Origin: Planctomycetaceae bacterium
Lineage (GTDB): Bacteria > Planctomycetota > Planctomycetia > Pirellulales > Pirellulaceae
Direction: 5' to 3'
Assembly: GCA_005778405.1 (NCBI GenBank)
Contig: SXOA01000018.1
Span: 1 to 37,966, forward strand
DNA: 37,966 bases
The notes under the pieces were generated by a model. That model was not told where the DNA came from. It did no database searches and saw only the letters and a program-made list of their open reading frames with translations. A program made the position numbers and the translations under genes. Shown here one piece after another: positions 16,901-25,329 of this stretch; position 1 is the first letter of the stretch, and every line of letters starts with the position of its first letter.

Positions 16901-19120
16901 ATGCTCGCCCCAATGCAATATCGTTCGTGGTTGCTGGTCCTCGGGTGCAGCCTTACACTCGCAGTCGGAATACTGCCCTGCGCCGCCGCCGAAAAGCCCG
17001 TCAGTTTTGAGCTGGATGTGCAGCCGATTCTGGTGGCGCAAGGGTGCAGCGCGGGGGCTTGTCATGGAAAGTCTCGTGGGCAGAACGGCTTTCAGCTTTC
17101 GCTGCTCTGCTTCGATCCGGACTTCGACCACGCAGCTCTGACGCAGAATGCCCGCGGCAGACGAGTGTTTCCCGCTTCGCCGGAGAAGAGCTTGCTCTTG
17201 CTCAAGGGCGCGGCGATTGTGCCGCATGGCGGAGGCCAGCGGCTCGGCCCGGGCTCCGCGGATTACGAAACGCTGCGCCGCTGGATTGAACAAGGCGCGA
17301 GCCGACGATTGCCCCAGGAGCCGAAGCTGGTCGGTGTGACGCTAGATCCCAAGGATGCGGTCCTCAAGCCCAAAGAGCAGCGGCAGATCAGAATCACTGC
17401 CCAGTATTCTGACGGCAGTTCTCGCGACGTTACCGCACAAACCGCGTTTCAGTCCAGCGAGGCGGCGATTGTGACGGTCGATAAGGCGGGTCTGATTTCT
17501 GCCGGCCCACTCCCCGGCGAAGCAACTCTGATGGCCCGCTACATGTACATCATCGCGACCTGCAACGTGGCCATCCCCATGCCGGGTCAGGTTCCCGCCG
17601 ACGCCTATGCCAAATTGCCACGAAAGAACTTCATCGACGAACACGTTTGGACAAAGCTGCAGTCGATGAGTATCACTCCCTCCGAACCGTGCGACGACGC
17701 CACGTTCCTCCGCCGAGTGCATGTCGATCTGATCGGTCGCTTACCGACGCCAGAGGAAGTCCGGGTGTTCCTTGGCGACACCAGCAGCGGAAAACGGGAG
17801 CGGCTAGTGGACTCGCTGCTCCTGCGGCCGGAGTTCGCCGACCATTGGGCCAACAAATGGGCCGACTTGCTCCGCCCCAACCCGTACCACGTCGGCATCA
17901 AGGCGGTCTTCAACTACGACCAATGGATTCGCGACAGCTTTCGCCAAAACAAACCGCTTGACCAGTTCGCTCGCGAGCTGATCACCGCCCAGGGAAGCAC
18001 TTGGAAAAATGGCGCGGCGGTGATGTTCCGCGACCGCCGCCAGCCGGAGGAAATCACAACCCTGGTGAGCCAGTTGTTCCTCGGCATCCGCCTGGACTGT
18101 GCCAAGTGCCATCACCACCCGTTTGAAAAATGGGGGCAGGACGACTTCTATAGCTTCGCGGCGTTCTTCGCCCGCGTGGGGCATAAGGGAACCGGCATTT
18201 CGGCACCCATTTCCGGCGGAGAGGAGATCATCACCATTGCCAAACAAGGCCAGGTTCTGCATCCGCTGACCAAAGCGGTCATGCCGCCCCGTCCGCTGTT
18301 CGGCGAGCCGCTCAAGCTGGACGATGCCACGGATCCCCGCGAGGCACTCGCCGACTGGATCACCTTCCCTGGAAACGACTACTTCCCTCAAGTCATGGTC
18401 AATCGGGTCTGGGCCGACCTGATGGGGCGCGGCATCGTCGAGCCGGTGGACGATCTGCGGGCGACGAATCCGCCGTCGAACCCGGTCCTCATGGCCGCGC
18501 TAGCCAAACAATTCCGCGACGACAAATTCGACCTCAAGAAACTGCTCAGGCACATTGCCACGTCGCACGTCTACTCACTCAGTTCCAAACCGACCAAGGA
18601 AAACATTCCCGACACGCGCAACTATTCCCGCCGCTACCGGACCCGGATGCGGGCGGAAGTGCTGGCCGATGCGGTTTGCGATATCACCGGCGTTGAGGAA
18701 AAATATGAGGCGATGCCGCAGGGTTCCCGTGCCAGCCAGCTTTGGACCCACCGGATCGATTCGCTGTTCCTGGACACCTTTGGCCGGCCGGACCCGAATC
18801 AAGACCCGCCGTGCGAACGAATCAGCGAGGGGGCCGTCACGCAGGTGCTGCATCTGATGAATGGACCCGACATCTATCGCAAAGTCACGGCCGACGAAGG
18901 GCGCGCCGCCGGGCTGGCTGCCTCGACCAAATCCCCCGAGCACATCGCCGAGGAGATCTACCTCCTTTGTTACGGCCGGCTGCCGAGTGCAGAGGAACGC
19001 GAGATTGGCAAGCAAGTCTTCGCCGCTGCGGGGGAAAGCACACCAGCCACTCGCCGCCAGGCGACGGAAGACCTGCTTTGGGCGCTGCTCAACACGCCCG
19101 AGTTTGTGTTTAATCACTAG
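16901..19120 (+). CDS. Secreted DUF1549/DUF1553 protein with Ig-like (BIG2) domain
   Basis: The 739-aa protein has a signal peptide (about 1-30, ...PCAAAEKP). Residues 36-135 are a cytochrome-like domain whose heme-type motif is spaced C49-x4-C54-H55 (GCSAGACHG) rather than CxxCH. Residues about 143-228 look like a bacterial Ig-like group 2 domain (VTLDPKDAVLKPKEQRQIRITAQYSDG region). DUF1549 follows (about 240-445) with C400-A-K-C403-H404, then DUF1553 (about 470-735). It relates to the 4600-7407 protein but belongs to a different subgroup. No DUF1501 partner is adjacent. A start at the ATG 12 bp downstream (MQYRSW) is equally possible. Confidence 0.92.
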   Translation: MLAPMQYRSWLLVLGCSLTLAVGILPCAAAEKPVSFELDVQPILVAQGCSAGACHGKSRGQNGFQLSLLCFDPDFDHAALTQNARGRRVFPASPEKSLLLLKGAAIVPHGGGQRLGPGSADYETLRRWIEQGASRRLPQEPKLVGVTLDPKDAVLKPKEQRQIRITAQYSDGSSRDVTAQTAFQSSEAAIVTVDKAGLISAGPLPGEATLMARYMYIIATCNVAIPMPGQVPADAYAKLPRKNFIDEHVWTKLQSMSITPSEPCDDATFLRRVHVDLIGRLPTPEEVRVFLGDTSSGKRERLVDSLLLRPEFADHWANKWADLLRPNPYHVGIKAVFNYDQWIRDSFRQNKPLDQFARELITAQGSTWKNGAAVMFRDRRQPEEITTLVSQLFLGIRLDCAKCHHHPFEKWGQDDFYSFAAFFARVGHKGTGISAPISGGEEIITIAKQGQVLHPLTKAVMPPRPLFGEPLKLDDATDPREALADWITFPGNDYFPQVMVNRVWADLMGRGIVEPVDDLRATNPPSNPVLMAALAKQFRDDKFDLKKLLRHIATSHVYSLSSKPTKENIPDTRNYSRRYRTRMRAEVLADAVCDITGVEEKYEAMPQGSRASQLWTHRIDSLFLDTFGRPDPNQDPPCERISEGAVTQVLHLMNGPDIYRKVTADEGRAAGLAASTKSPEHIAEEIYLLCYGRLPSAEEREIGKQVFAAAGESTPATRRQATEDLLWALLNTPEFVFNH

Positions 19121-19157
19121 CGGAAGTCGCTGAATTCGGGCAGGAATCGCCCAATGT

Positions 19158-20072
19158 CTACTTGCTGGCCAGTCCCAAGAATTTCAAAAATGTGGCGGAG
19201 GCGCGAGATACGCTTTCTCCCTTGCGGAGCAGTACGCCGCTGAAAATTGGACGGACCTGTTTGCCCAGGCTGCGGGCTTCCACTTTTCGGCCGCGGGTGA
19301 CTTCCCCCGATTCGTGCAGCGGAACGATGCCGATGCCCAGTCCCGCTTCCACCATGCGGACGATGAGGTCGGTGTTCGTCGCTTCCAGTTCCACATGGGG
19401 AACCAGTCCCAAGTGTTGGAATGCTTCCACGACGTGTTGCCGGCCGGTGGAGCCCCGTTCATAAAAAATCAGAGGCTGTTTCTGCAGGTCTGCAAGGCGG
19501 AGCCGGCGGCGCATGAGCAGCGGATGGCCCGGTGGCGCGATGACCGACCAATCCATGGCGAAGAGGTGGTGGTACTCCAGGTCCGGCGACGACTCATACG
19601 GAGCCGCCACGCCGAAGTGAAATTCCAGCGATCCGCGCAGGGCTTCTTCAATCTCCAACTCGGTGCGAGAACTGAGCCGCACGTGAATCAGCGGATTCTC
19701 GGCATGGAAGCGGCGGACGACGTCGATGAGCGAGTAGGCAATGAGGTATTGGCTGGCGACAACGTCCACTTCCTGGGCCGCTTCCTCCGCCTCGAACAAA
19801 TCGCGCAGTTCCGTGGCCCGCTCCAGAAAGGCAATGGCGTGCGGCAGCAAGCGTTTTCCCTGGGCAGTCAGAGGAGTGGTTTTCCGCATCCCGCGGCTTT
19901 TGCGATATAGTTCGACTCCCAGCCGCTCTTCGAGGGCAATCAGGCGGCTGCGGATCCCTTGCTCGGTAATGAACAATGATTCTGCCGCGGTGCGGAGGCT
20001 CCCCTGACGGGCAAGCTCGACGAACGCCGCGAGTTGGTCGGTGGAGAGGGAGGGAAATGTGGGAGCAGACAT
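19158..20072 (-). CDS. LysR-family transcriptional regulator
   Basis: The 304-aa protein has an N-terminal winged helix-turn-helix (about 9-68: LAAFVELARQGSLRTAAESL, then IRSRLIALEERLG) and a periplasmic-binding-protein-like effector domain (about 95-300). It is probably a cytoplasmic tetrameric regulator responding to a small molecule. It is divergent from the VHEWGTFTS-type gene with 169 bp between start codons, the usual arrangement for a LysR protein and its target, so that gene is the likely target (inference). Its 3' end converges on the DUF1553 gene, with 37 bp between. Confidence 0.94.
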   Translation of the reverse strand: MSAPTFPSLSTDQLAAFVELARQGSLRTAAESLFITEQGIRSRLIALEERLGVELYRKSRGMRKTTPLTAQGKRLLPHAIAFLERATELRDLFEAEEAAQEVDVVASQYLIAYSLIDVVRRFHAENPLIHVRLSSRTELEIEEALRGSLEFHFGVAAPYESSPDLEYHHLFAMDWSVIAPPGHPLLMRRRLRLADLQKQPLIFYERGSTGRQHVVEAFQHLGLVPHVELEATNTDLIVRMVEAGLGIGIVPLHESGEVTRGRKVEARSLGKQVRPIFSGVLLRKGESVSRASATFLKFLGLASK

Positions 20073-20241
20073 GAGCGCCGATGTGGGGGTGGTGGGATGA
20101 TGGGGTGAGGGGAGAATAAATACAAAAATTTACAACATGATTTAGTCTATTAACAATTATTCCGGTTATCAATTCCAGGGTTTAATTCAGCATGGCGGTG
20201 ATGAAGCGTTCGACCCTTTACGCAATTCAAGGAGTCATGTC
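20073..20241. promoter_or_regulatory. Divergent AT-rich control region between LysR gene and secreted-protein gene
   Basis: About 20110-20175 is markedly AT-rich compared with the GC-rich surroundings and is the only plausible place for both promoters and LysR binding. On the minus strand a weak TTGTTA-17 bp-GTAAAT could serve the LysR gene. No clean T-N11-A dyad stands out. AAGGAG (20229-20234) is the ribosome binding site for the plus-strand gene. Confidence 0.5.
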
Positions 20242-21987
20242 ATGCGAGCCAAAACTTTTCTGACGCTACTGGCCGCGCTGGCCGCGGTAACGATGTTGTG
20301 TCCTCAATCCTTGTCCCTGGGAAAGGAAAATGACGGCCTATTAGTGCATGAATGGGGAACTTTCACCTCGCTTCAAGACGACGATGGCCGCGAACTTTCC
20401 GGCATTAACGTCGACGACGAGCCGGTCCCCCGTTTTGTGCATGATGTGAACCCCGCGCTGCTCGCTTCGCCGGTCCTGACCAGCACGCACTGGGAGTACC
20501 GGATGAAGGGTGCCCCCCGCGCCCATCCGCTGGTGACGATGCGTCTGGAAACACCGGTGATTTATTTCTATCCGCCGAAGGGAGCTGCCGACTCGTTCCC
20601 CGTTGATGTGAATGTGAAATTCCGCGGCGGCTGGCTGACGCAGTTTTATCCGCACGCCGTTTTCAGCGCGCCGCAATTGGAAACGGGCTCATTCGACTTC
20701 GGCAAGCTCACACCGGAAACCGTTGGCAGCCTGACGTGGAATGATTTGAAAGTGGGTACGGATGCCGCGGGGCCGGAGACTAAAGAACGGGTCTGGCTCG
20801 CGCCCCGGAAAGTGGGGGCCGCCAACGTGACGAATACCGACGGCGAGAGCGAGAAGTACCTCTTCTATCGGGGCGTGGGAAATCTCAAGGCTCCGCTGCG
20901 CATCACCATGGACCGCGGCAGTCACGTGCTGAGCGTCTTCGGCAATTTCGCCGCGGTGCCGCTCGGCAAAGAGACCGCCGCCGTGCCGCCATTGTGGGTC
21001 ACGCAGGTGCGGCAGGACGGTGCAATGGCCTATCGCCGGATAGACGGCTTCACGGTCAGCGGCGACCAGAAGCAGCTCCTCGGCAAGGGAAGCTGCCAGT
21101 TCGAAGCAGCCGACTTCAGCCGCCAGAACCGCCCCAAGCTGGAAGCCGAAATGCACGCCGCGCTGGTGGAAGACGGCCTGTTTGCCGACGAAGCGACGGC
21201 TCTGCTTTCCACGTGGCAGTGGTCGTATTTTGAAAGTGCCGGCCTGCGTGTTTTTTATCTGGTACCGCGGCAGTGGACCGACTTCTATTTGCCGCTCGCC
21301 ATCTCCGGCAATCCCAAAACGGAGCGGGTCATGGTGGGCCGCATCGAACTCATCAGCGACGAGCAGCGAGACTTGCTCGGCAAGCTCCGCAAATCCGAAA
21401 TTTCTGACGGCCGCTGGGTCGAGTTAGTGCCGAACTCCCCCGCCCGCGAACGCTTCCTCGCTGGCCGCAGCGACTTCGGCGATTTGGGACAGCCCATCCC
21501 CGCCGACTATCAGCTCTATCTGAAGATGGGCCGCTTCCGCAACGCTCTTGTCACCGCGGAAGAAGCCCGCCAGCCGAGCCCGAACCTGACGAAGTTCATC
21601 AACACCTATGGGTTGCACCCGTTCCGGGTTGCCAATAGAACGCCGGCAGATCAGCCAGCCCAAAGCCAAGAACTTGCTACTGCCGCAGTGCCTGTTGGAC
21701 GGTGGAGTCTTGAATTCACCAATGGGGTCATGGAAGCGTGTGAGATTCGGGAGGATGGATCGGCCTCGGTTGTCGAACCACTCCGGACCTCCAGCGGCAA
21801 GGGAGCGTCCCAGGATGGTGCGTTCGTAATCACCTTCGAGGATGACCGGGTCGAACGTTGGACTCCGGTCGGCCTGTGGATGGTCGTCGAGCACTGGGCT
21901 TCCGCCTCCGAGTTCCCCAGCGGAAAACCGGTGCTCGGCATCGCCGAACGGGTGCGGATCGCAGTCGTGCCGAAGGACCAGGAGTGA
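20242..21987 (+). CDS. Large secreted protein of unknown function (VHEWGTFTS type)
   Basis: The 581-aa protein has a signal peptide (about 1-26) and then LLVHEWGTFTSLQDDDGRE, a motif I associate with conserved planctomycete and myxobacterial hypothetical proteins. The main region (about 30-470) is rich in beta-type sequence and aromatic residues and includes VIYFYPPK and WLAPRK. The last 100 residues (about 480-578) form a separate module (RWSLEFTNGVMEACEIREDG; RVERWTPVG; VVEHW; PVLGIAERVRI) that looks like a small beta-barrel domain. No catalytic motif was recognised. AAGGAG lies 7 bp before the ATG. It is divergent from the LysR gene, which probably controls it. Confidence 0.88.
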   Translation: MRAKTFLTLLAALAAVTMLCPQSLSLGKENDGLLVHEWGTFTSLQDDDGRELSGINVDDEPVPRFVHDVNPALLASPVLTSTHWEYRMKGAPRAHPLVTMRLETPVIYFYPPKGAADSFPVDVNVKFRGGWLTQFYPHAVFSAPQLETGSFDFGKLTPETVGSLTWNDLKVGTDAAGPETKERVWLAPRKVGAANVTNTDGESEKYLFYRGVGNLKAPLRITMDRGSHVLSVFGNFAAVPLGKETAAVPPLWVTQVRQDGAMAYRRIDGFTVSGDQKQLLGKGSCQFEAADFSRQNRPKLEAEMHAALVEDGLFADEATALLSTWQWSYFESAGLRVFYLVPRQWTDFYLPLAISGNPKTERVMVGRIELISDEQRDLLGKLRKSEISDGRWVELVPNSPARERFLAGRSDFGDLGQPIPADYQLYLKMGRFRNALVTAEEARQPSPNLTKFINTYGLHPFRVANRTPADQPAQSQELATAAVPVGRWSLEFTNGVMEACEIREDGSASVVEPLRTSSGKGASQDGAFVITFEDDRVERWTPVGLWMVVEHWASASEFPSGKPVLGIAERVRIAVVPKDQE

Positions 21988-22273
21988 GCGTCGACAGGCT
22001 GGGACGTGGACTCCAACAAAAGAGGCTATCGGTGCGGCGGGCGGCAACGAATAGTGCCACCGCGAGCAACAAGCCCAAAGTTGGAAATCCCAGCAGGCAC
22101 ACCACGGCGAATACTTCCGTGCCATGCCGGTCGCTCCAAAATGTGCCCCCTACACTGGCGAGAGTGAGGATGCCGATTGGTGTTGATGACGGAGCTCTAA
22201 GCCCAAAGACGTCCGATCGCCACCAGGGAAGCCATGCAGCATGCTAGCCCGCCTTCGGTGCAGGGTTTGTACG

Positions 22274-22789
22274 CTAAGCAGTAGAACCAAACGGATACAC
22301 CAGAGTTGCCCCACTCTCGCCTACCACCATCTTTATGCCGCGCGCCGCACCCGCTACATCCCACGGCAGCGAAAGCCCAGCCGCGTCTATCTGATCCGTG
22401 GCCTGGTTGAATGCGCTGGCGAGCTGCCAGAACGCCGAGGACAATTCCTGGTCTTGTGCCAAAAGCTGCTCGACTGCCCGTGAGTCTTGCTCCTCGCCGC
22501 GGGCCTCAATCCCACCCAGTACATCCGCCGAAAGCTCCACGGGTCCCGAAAGCGATTTTCCCATCCCCCCCAGACGTTCCTTGAGCATCGCCGCAAACTG
22601 CTCGAGCTCTTTCTGCAACTCTGCGGGAAGGTCTGGCTTGCTGGGAGAGATAGCGGCCGTCGGCAATGTTTCCGCCGGATCCGCCAACATCGCCGCAAAC
22701 GACAGTCCACTAGCCGCAACTCGCGCCACGCCCGCCGACAGCACCGCTAGCCCAGGAATCGCAGCCGGCAATAAGGCAGTGAGCGACAT
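22274..22789 (-). CDS. Small hypothetical protein
   Basis: The open frame extends upstream to 22918, but the first 43 codons are low in protein-like character, so the ATG at 22789 (MSLTALLPAAIPGLAVLS) is preferred, giving 171 aa. The protein has an Ala/Leu-rich N-terminal hydrophobic stretch (1-40), then a predicted helical, acidic region (LPAELQKELEQFAAMLKERLGGM), then LAQDQELSSAFWQLASAFNQATDQ. It has no known domain. No strong Shine-Dalgarno is seen. It converges with the 20242-21987 gene. A weak alternative is that only part of the frame is expressed. Confidence 0.5.
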   Translation of the reverse strand: MSLTALLPAAIPGLAVLSAGVARVAASGLSFAAMLADPAETLPTAAISPSKPDLPAELQKELEQFAAMLKERLGGMGKSLSGPVELSADVLGGIEARGEEQDSRAVEQLLAQDQELSSAFWQLASAFNQATDQIDAAGLSLPWDVAGAARGIKMVVGESGATLVYPFGSTA

Positions 22790-22931
22790 GGTGCTAGCGA
22801 ATCCGTGGGGATGGGAACCAAACGTGGTCGCCTTATCGGCAATTGATACCAGACGCCATGAGCAATTTCGCTTGTGAGCCCCGCCAGCCGCGACTACCAT
22901 CCGCAGTCCGCTCATCACACCAGAACGAGAT

Positions 22932-23014
22932 GGCCACGAAAAACGCGAAAAGGCACGAAAAGAACTCCTGAATTCCTTGTCATTGTTCTGTGCCTCTTTG
23001 TGCTTTTCGTGGCC
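22932..23014. repeat. Imperfect inverted repeat (GGCCACGAAAA arms)
   Basis: The arm 22932-22960 (starting GGCCACGAAAA) matches the reverse complement of 22986-23014 (ending TTTTCGTGGCC) with several transitions; the outer 11 bp are perfect. The spacer is 25 bp. It sits 39 bp before the methyltransferase ATG. The purine-rich AAAGGCAC-type text resembles the GTGCCTT text at 2240-2275, suggesting a family of dispersed elements. Confidence 0.65.
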
Positions 23015-23052
23015 CAGCTCACCGCATTTGGCGACCTCCTTGGCTTACCCAC

Positions 23053-24633
23053 ATGTCGCGTGAATCTCACATCCTCCGCTTCTCTCCGCCCCGCGATGAG
23101 CCGCTGCTTGCGCGGCGGCAGAAACGAGCGAAAGGGGTTTACTACACACCGCCGGAAATCGTCCGCTGGATGGTGCGGCGGTCGCTGGATATTCTGGCGG
23201 ATGCAAGGCCAACAGTGTCTCCCCTCCGTATTCTCGACCCTTCCTGCGGGGCGGGAGCATTCCTCGTCGAAGCCCAGGCTCAAATCCCCGGATCTGGGAT
23301 GATAGGAGTGGATGTCGATCCCGCAGCGATCGCTGCGGCAAAAGCGGCTCTTAATCCTCTTTCTCTTCAGCTCCTCTGCACCGACTTCCTCTCGAATTCT
23401 TTCTCTCCCCCTCCCTTCGACCTCATCCTCGGTAATCCCCCTTACGTCAACATCCGAGAGCTTTCTAAGTCCACTTCGCCGGCGCATCGCCAGGACTTGA
23501 GAACTCGTTTCAAATCCGCCCGCGGCAACTTCGATCTATACGTCCTCTTTCTGGAGCGATCGTTGCAACTGCTCCGGCCCGGCGGCGTTTGCGGCATGAT
23601 TGTCCCCAACAAGTGGTCCGGTCTCGACTATGCCCGTCCGCTGCGGGAAATGCTGCTGAGCAAGACAACCCTGCACGACATTGTGGACTTGTCCGGCATC
23701 AACGTCTTCGCGGAGGCGGAGGTCTACCCGCAGATTCTGATCTTTCAGAATGAGCGGGCCGCCAGGAATCATGCGGTGCGCGTGCGGGAAATTGCCTCCC
23801 CCTCAGAGCTCAATGACCTCAAGTCCTATCGGCTGATGCCGCAATCGCTCCTCTCGCCGCGGTCCATCGCGCTGCATCGCACGCTTGATCTCGAATCCCG
23901 CGTTCCCACCCAGCCACTCGGCCAGCGGGCGAGGCTGCATAGCGGAGCCTCCGGCTACACCGCCGGTCACATGGCAGAGTTGCTCCAAGAGGCTGGTGTT
24001 GACGAGTCCTCCGAACAGCGTCTCCATCCCTTCATCGTCAGCGGCAACATCGACCGCTACTCCATCCGCCTGGGCCACGTCCGCTACATGCAGCGCAAGT
24101 TCCGCCAGCCGCTACTGGACTTGAATTCCACCAGCATTTCGCCGCTCAAGAAGCGGCTCTACGCCAATCCCAAAATCGTCATCGCTGGGATGTCCCGTCG
24201 GATAGAAGCGGCCTGCGACGAGCAGGGTCTGGCCCTCGGCGTCCAAGTCTACGCCGCCGCCGAACCGCTGGACAATCCGTATTATTTACTCGCCCTCCTC
24301 AACTCGCGGCTGATGTCGTTTCTGTTTCGTGAACGCTTTGCCGCCAAGAAGCTGGCCGGCGGCTACCTGGCGATGAACAAGGGGCAATTGGAGCAACTGC
24401 CGATACGAGTGCCGCAACAGTCTGAAAAAGAAATCGTCGCTCGCCTCGCGGAGTTAGCTTCGTGGGGTAGGCTTCCAACCTGCCCTAGAATCCTATCGGG
24501 GCAGGCTGAAAGCCTACCCCACGAAATCGACCGCAAAATCGATGAACTGGTCTATCAGCTCTATCACCTCACCGCTGCCGAGATTCGCCAGGTCGATGCG
24601 GCAATCGAGGAGTGGCACGTAAAGGCAGCATGA
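23053..24633 (+). CDS. N6-adenine DNA methyltransferase, Eco57I/TaqI-like, orphan
   Basis: The 526-aa protein has the gamma-class layout: KGVYYTP (motif X) at 27-32, LDPSCGAGAFL (motif I, S-adenosylmethionine binding) at 61-71, GVDVDP, and LILGNPPY (motif IV, catalytic) at 124-131. The C-terminal half (about 270-520) should be the DNA target recognition domain. It should methylate adenine N6 in a specific sequence. No nuclease motif is seen in the N-terminus and no restriction gene is adjacent. The ATG at 23053 is chosen over the longer frame from 22990 because the leading residues would come from the inverted repeat flank. Residues about 470-491 are encoded by a palindromic repeat inserted in frame (24459-24525). 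Confidence 0.9.
   Translation: MSRESHILRFSPPRDEPLLARRQKRAKGVYYTPPEIVRWMVRRSLDILADARPTVSPLRILDPSCGAGAFLVEAQAQIPGSGMIGVDVDPAAIAAAKAALNPLSLQLLCTDFLSNSFSPPPFDLILGNPPYVNIRELSKSTSPAHRQDLRTRFKSARGNFDLYVLFLERSLQLLRPGGVCGMIVPNKWSGLDYARPLREMLLSKTTLHDIVDLSGINVFAEAEVYPQILIFQNERAARNHAVRVREIASPSELNDLKSYRLMPQSLLSPRSIALHRTLDLESRVPTQPLGQRARLHSGASGYTAGHMAELLQEAGVDESSEQRLHPFIVSGNIDRYSIRLGHVRYMQRKFRQPLLDLNSTSISPLKKRLYANPKIVIAGMSRRIEAACDEQGLALGVQVYAAAEPLDNPYYLLALLNSRLMSFLFRERFAAKKLAGGYLAMNKGQLEQLPIRVPQQSEKEIVARLAELASWGRLPTCPRILSGQAESLPHEIDRKIDELVYQLYHLTAAEIRQVDAAIEEWHVKAA
24459..24525. repeat. REP-like palindrome inside the methyltransferase gene
   Basis: The arm 24459-24486 is the reverse complement of 24498-24525 with only about three mismatches over 28 bp (core GTGGGGTAGGCTT), separated by 11 bp. 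It interrupts what should be a continuous helix, LAELAS...EIDRKIDELVYQLYHLT, adding 20 codons without breaking the frame. A related half-copy lies just after the gene at 24636-24653. Confidence 0.85.
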
Positions 24634-24635
24634 AA

Positions 24636-24653
24636 GTGGGGTAGGCTTCCAGC
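24636..24653. repeat. Half-copy of the same GTGGGGTAGGCTTCC repeat
   Basis: GTGGGGTAGGCTTCCAGC repeats the left arm of the palindrome at 24459-24525, in the same orientation, 2 bp after the methyltransferase stop. No matching right arm follows, so this is a solo arm or a truncated element. Confidence 0.7.
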
Positions 24654-24756
24654 AATAGGCGACCAAGTATACTGGAGGGTATCGCCACAAGCCCTTGCTG
24701 AACTGGCCCAAGATTGGGGTGATTCAGGGCCGCTCATTCCTCTGTCCGTCGGCGTT

Positions 24757-25329
24757 ATGTCCGCTTCCAGCGACCACCTCGTGAACGGATTGCCCGCGGA
24801 CGAACTGCAGGTCGTCGAGCGCTATACGCAAAAGTTGCTCCAGGTCGTCCGCCGCAAGCTCCCCGAACGGCTTCGGGGGCGGGTCGATCCCGAGGACATC
24901 GTGCAGTCGGTCTATCGCAGCTTTTTCACCCGCTTGCGGCAGGACGAGTTCTCGTTTGCCGAGTCGCTCGACATCTGGCGGCTGCTGATCGTGATGACTC
25001 TGCACAAGGTGAATAACACGATCAAGCACCATCTCCGCAACCGCCGCGACGTGCGCCGCGAAGCAGCCGCTTCCGATTCGGTCCTGGCCGGCGTGGTTCC
25101 GCGCGACGTCGAGCCGGGGCCGGAGGACGTAGCGGTCATGTGCGACTTGCTAGAACAGTTGCTGGCCGATCTTCCCGCGTCGTACCAGGAGATCGTGACG
25201 CGACGGCTGCGGGGGGAGCCGCTGGACGAGATCGCCGGCCAGGTGGGAGTTTCCAAGCGGACCGTGCAGCGGGTGCTGAGCAACGTGCAGTCGTCGGCGT
25301 GCCAGCGCTGGGGAGTGCACCATGGTTGA
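24757..25329 (+). CDS. ECF-type RNA polymerase sigma factor
   Basis: The 190-aa protein has sigma region 2 at about 20-90 (RVDPEDIVQSVYRSFF at 42-57, promoter recognition and core binding) and region 4 at about 130-185 (LADLPASYQEIVTRRLRG, then the helix-turn-helix LDEIAGQVGVSKRTVQRVL). It belongs to the planctomycete ECF subgroup usually encoded with a Ser/Thr kinase. Its stop overlaps the kinase start by 8 bp (ATGGTTGA), a coupling that implies linked function. No anti-sigma factor is seen; kinase-linked control is the likely regulation (inference from family context). Confidence 0.95.
   Translation: MSASSDHLVNGLPADELQVVERYTQKLLQVVRRKLPERLRGRVDPEDIVQSVYRSFFTRLRQDEFSFAESLDIWRLLIVMTLHKVNNTIKHHLRNRRDVRREAAASDSVLAGVVPRDVEPGPEDVAVMCDLLEQLLADLPASYQEIVTRRLRGEPLDEIAGQVGVSKRTVQRVLSNVQSSACQRWGVHHG

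Noticed and set aside
21830..22253. Minus-strand frame with a hydrophobic stretch (VVCLLGFPTLGLLLAVALF) between the secreted protein gene and the 171-aa gene
   Set aside because: It looks membrane-like over about 45 codons but has no ATG, no ribosome binding site, and continues as a shadow of the 20242-21987 gene; too weak to call a gene.
24459..24525. Reading the palindrome in the methyltransferase as a CRISPR-like repeat
   Set aside because: There is no array of direct repeats with spacers; it is a single inverted repeat plus one solo arm.
24668..24673. TATACT upstream of the sigma factor gene as a -10 element
   Set aside because: No acceptable -35 hexamer at 16-18 bp upstream.
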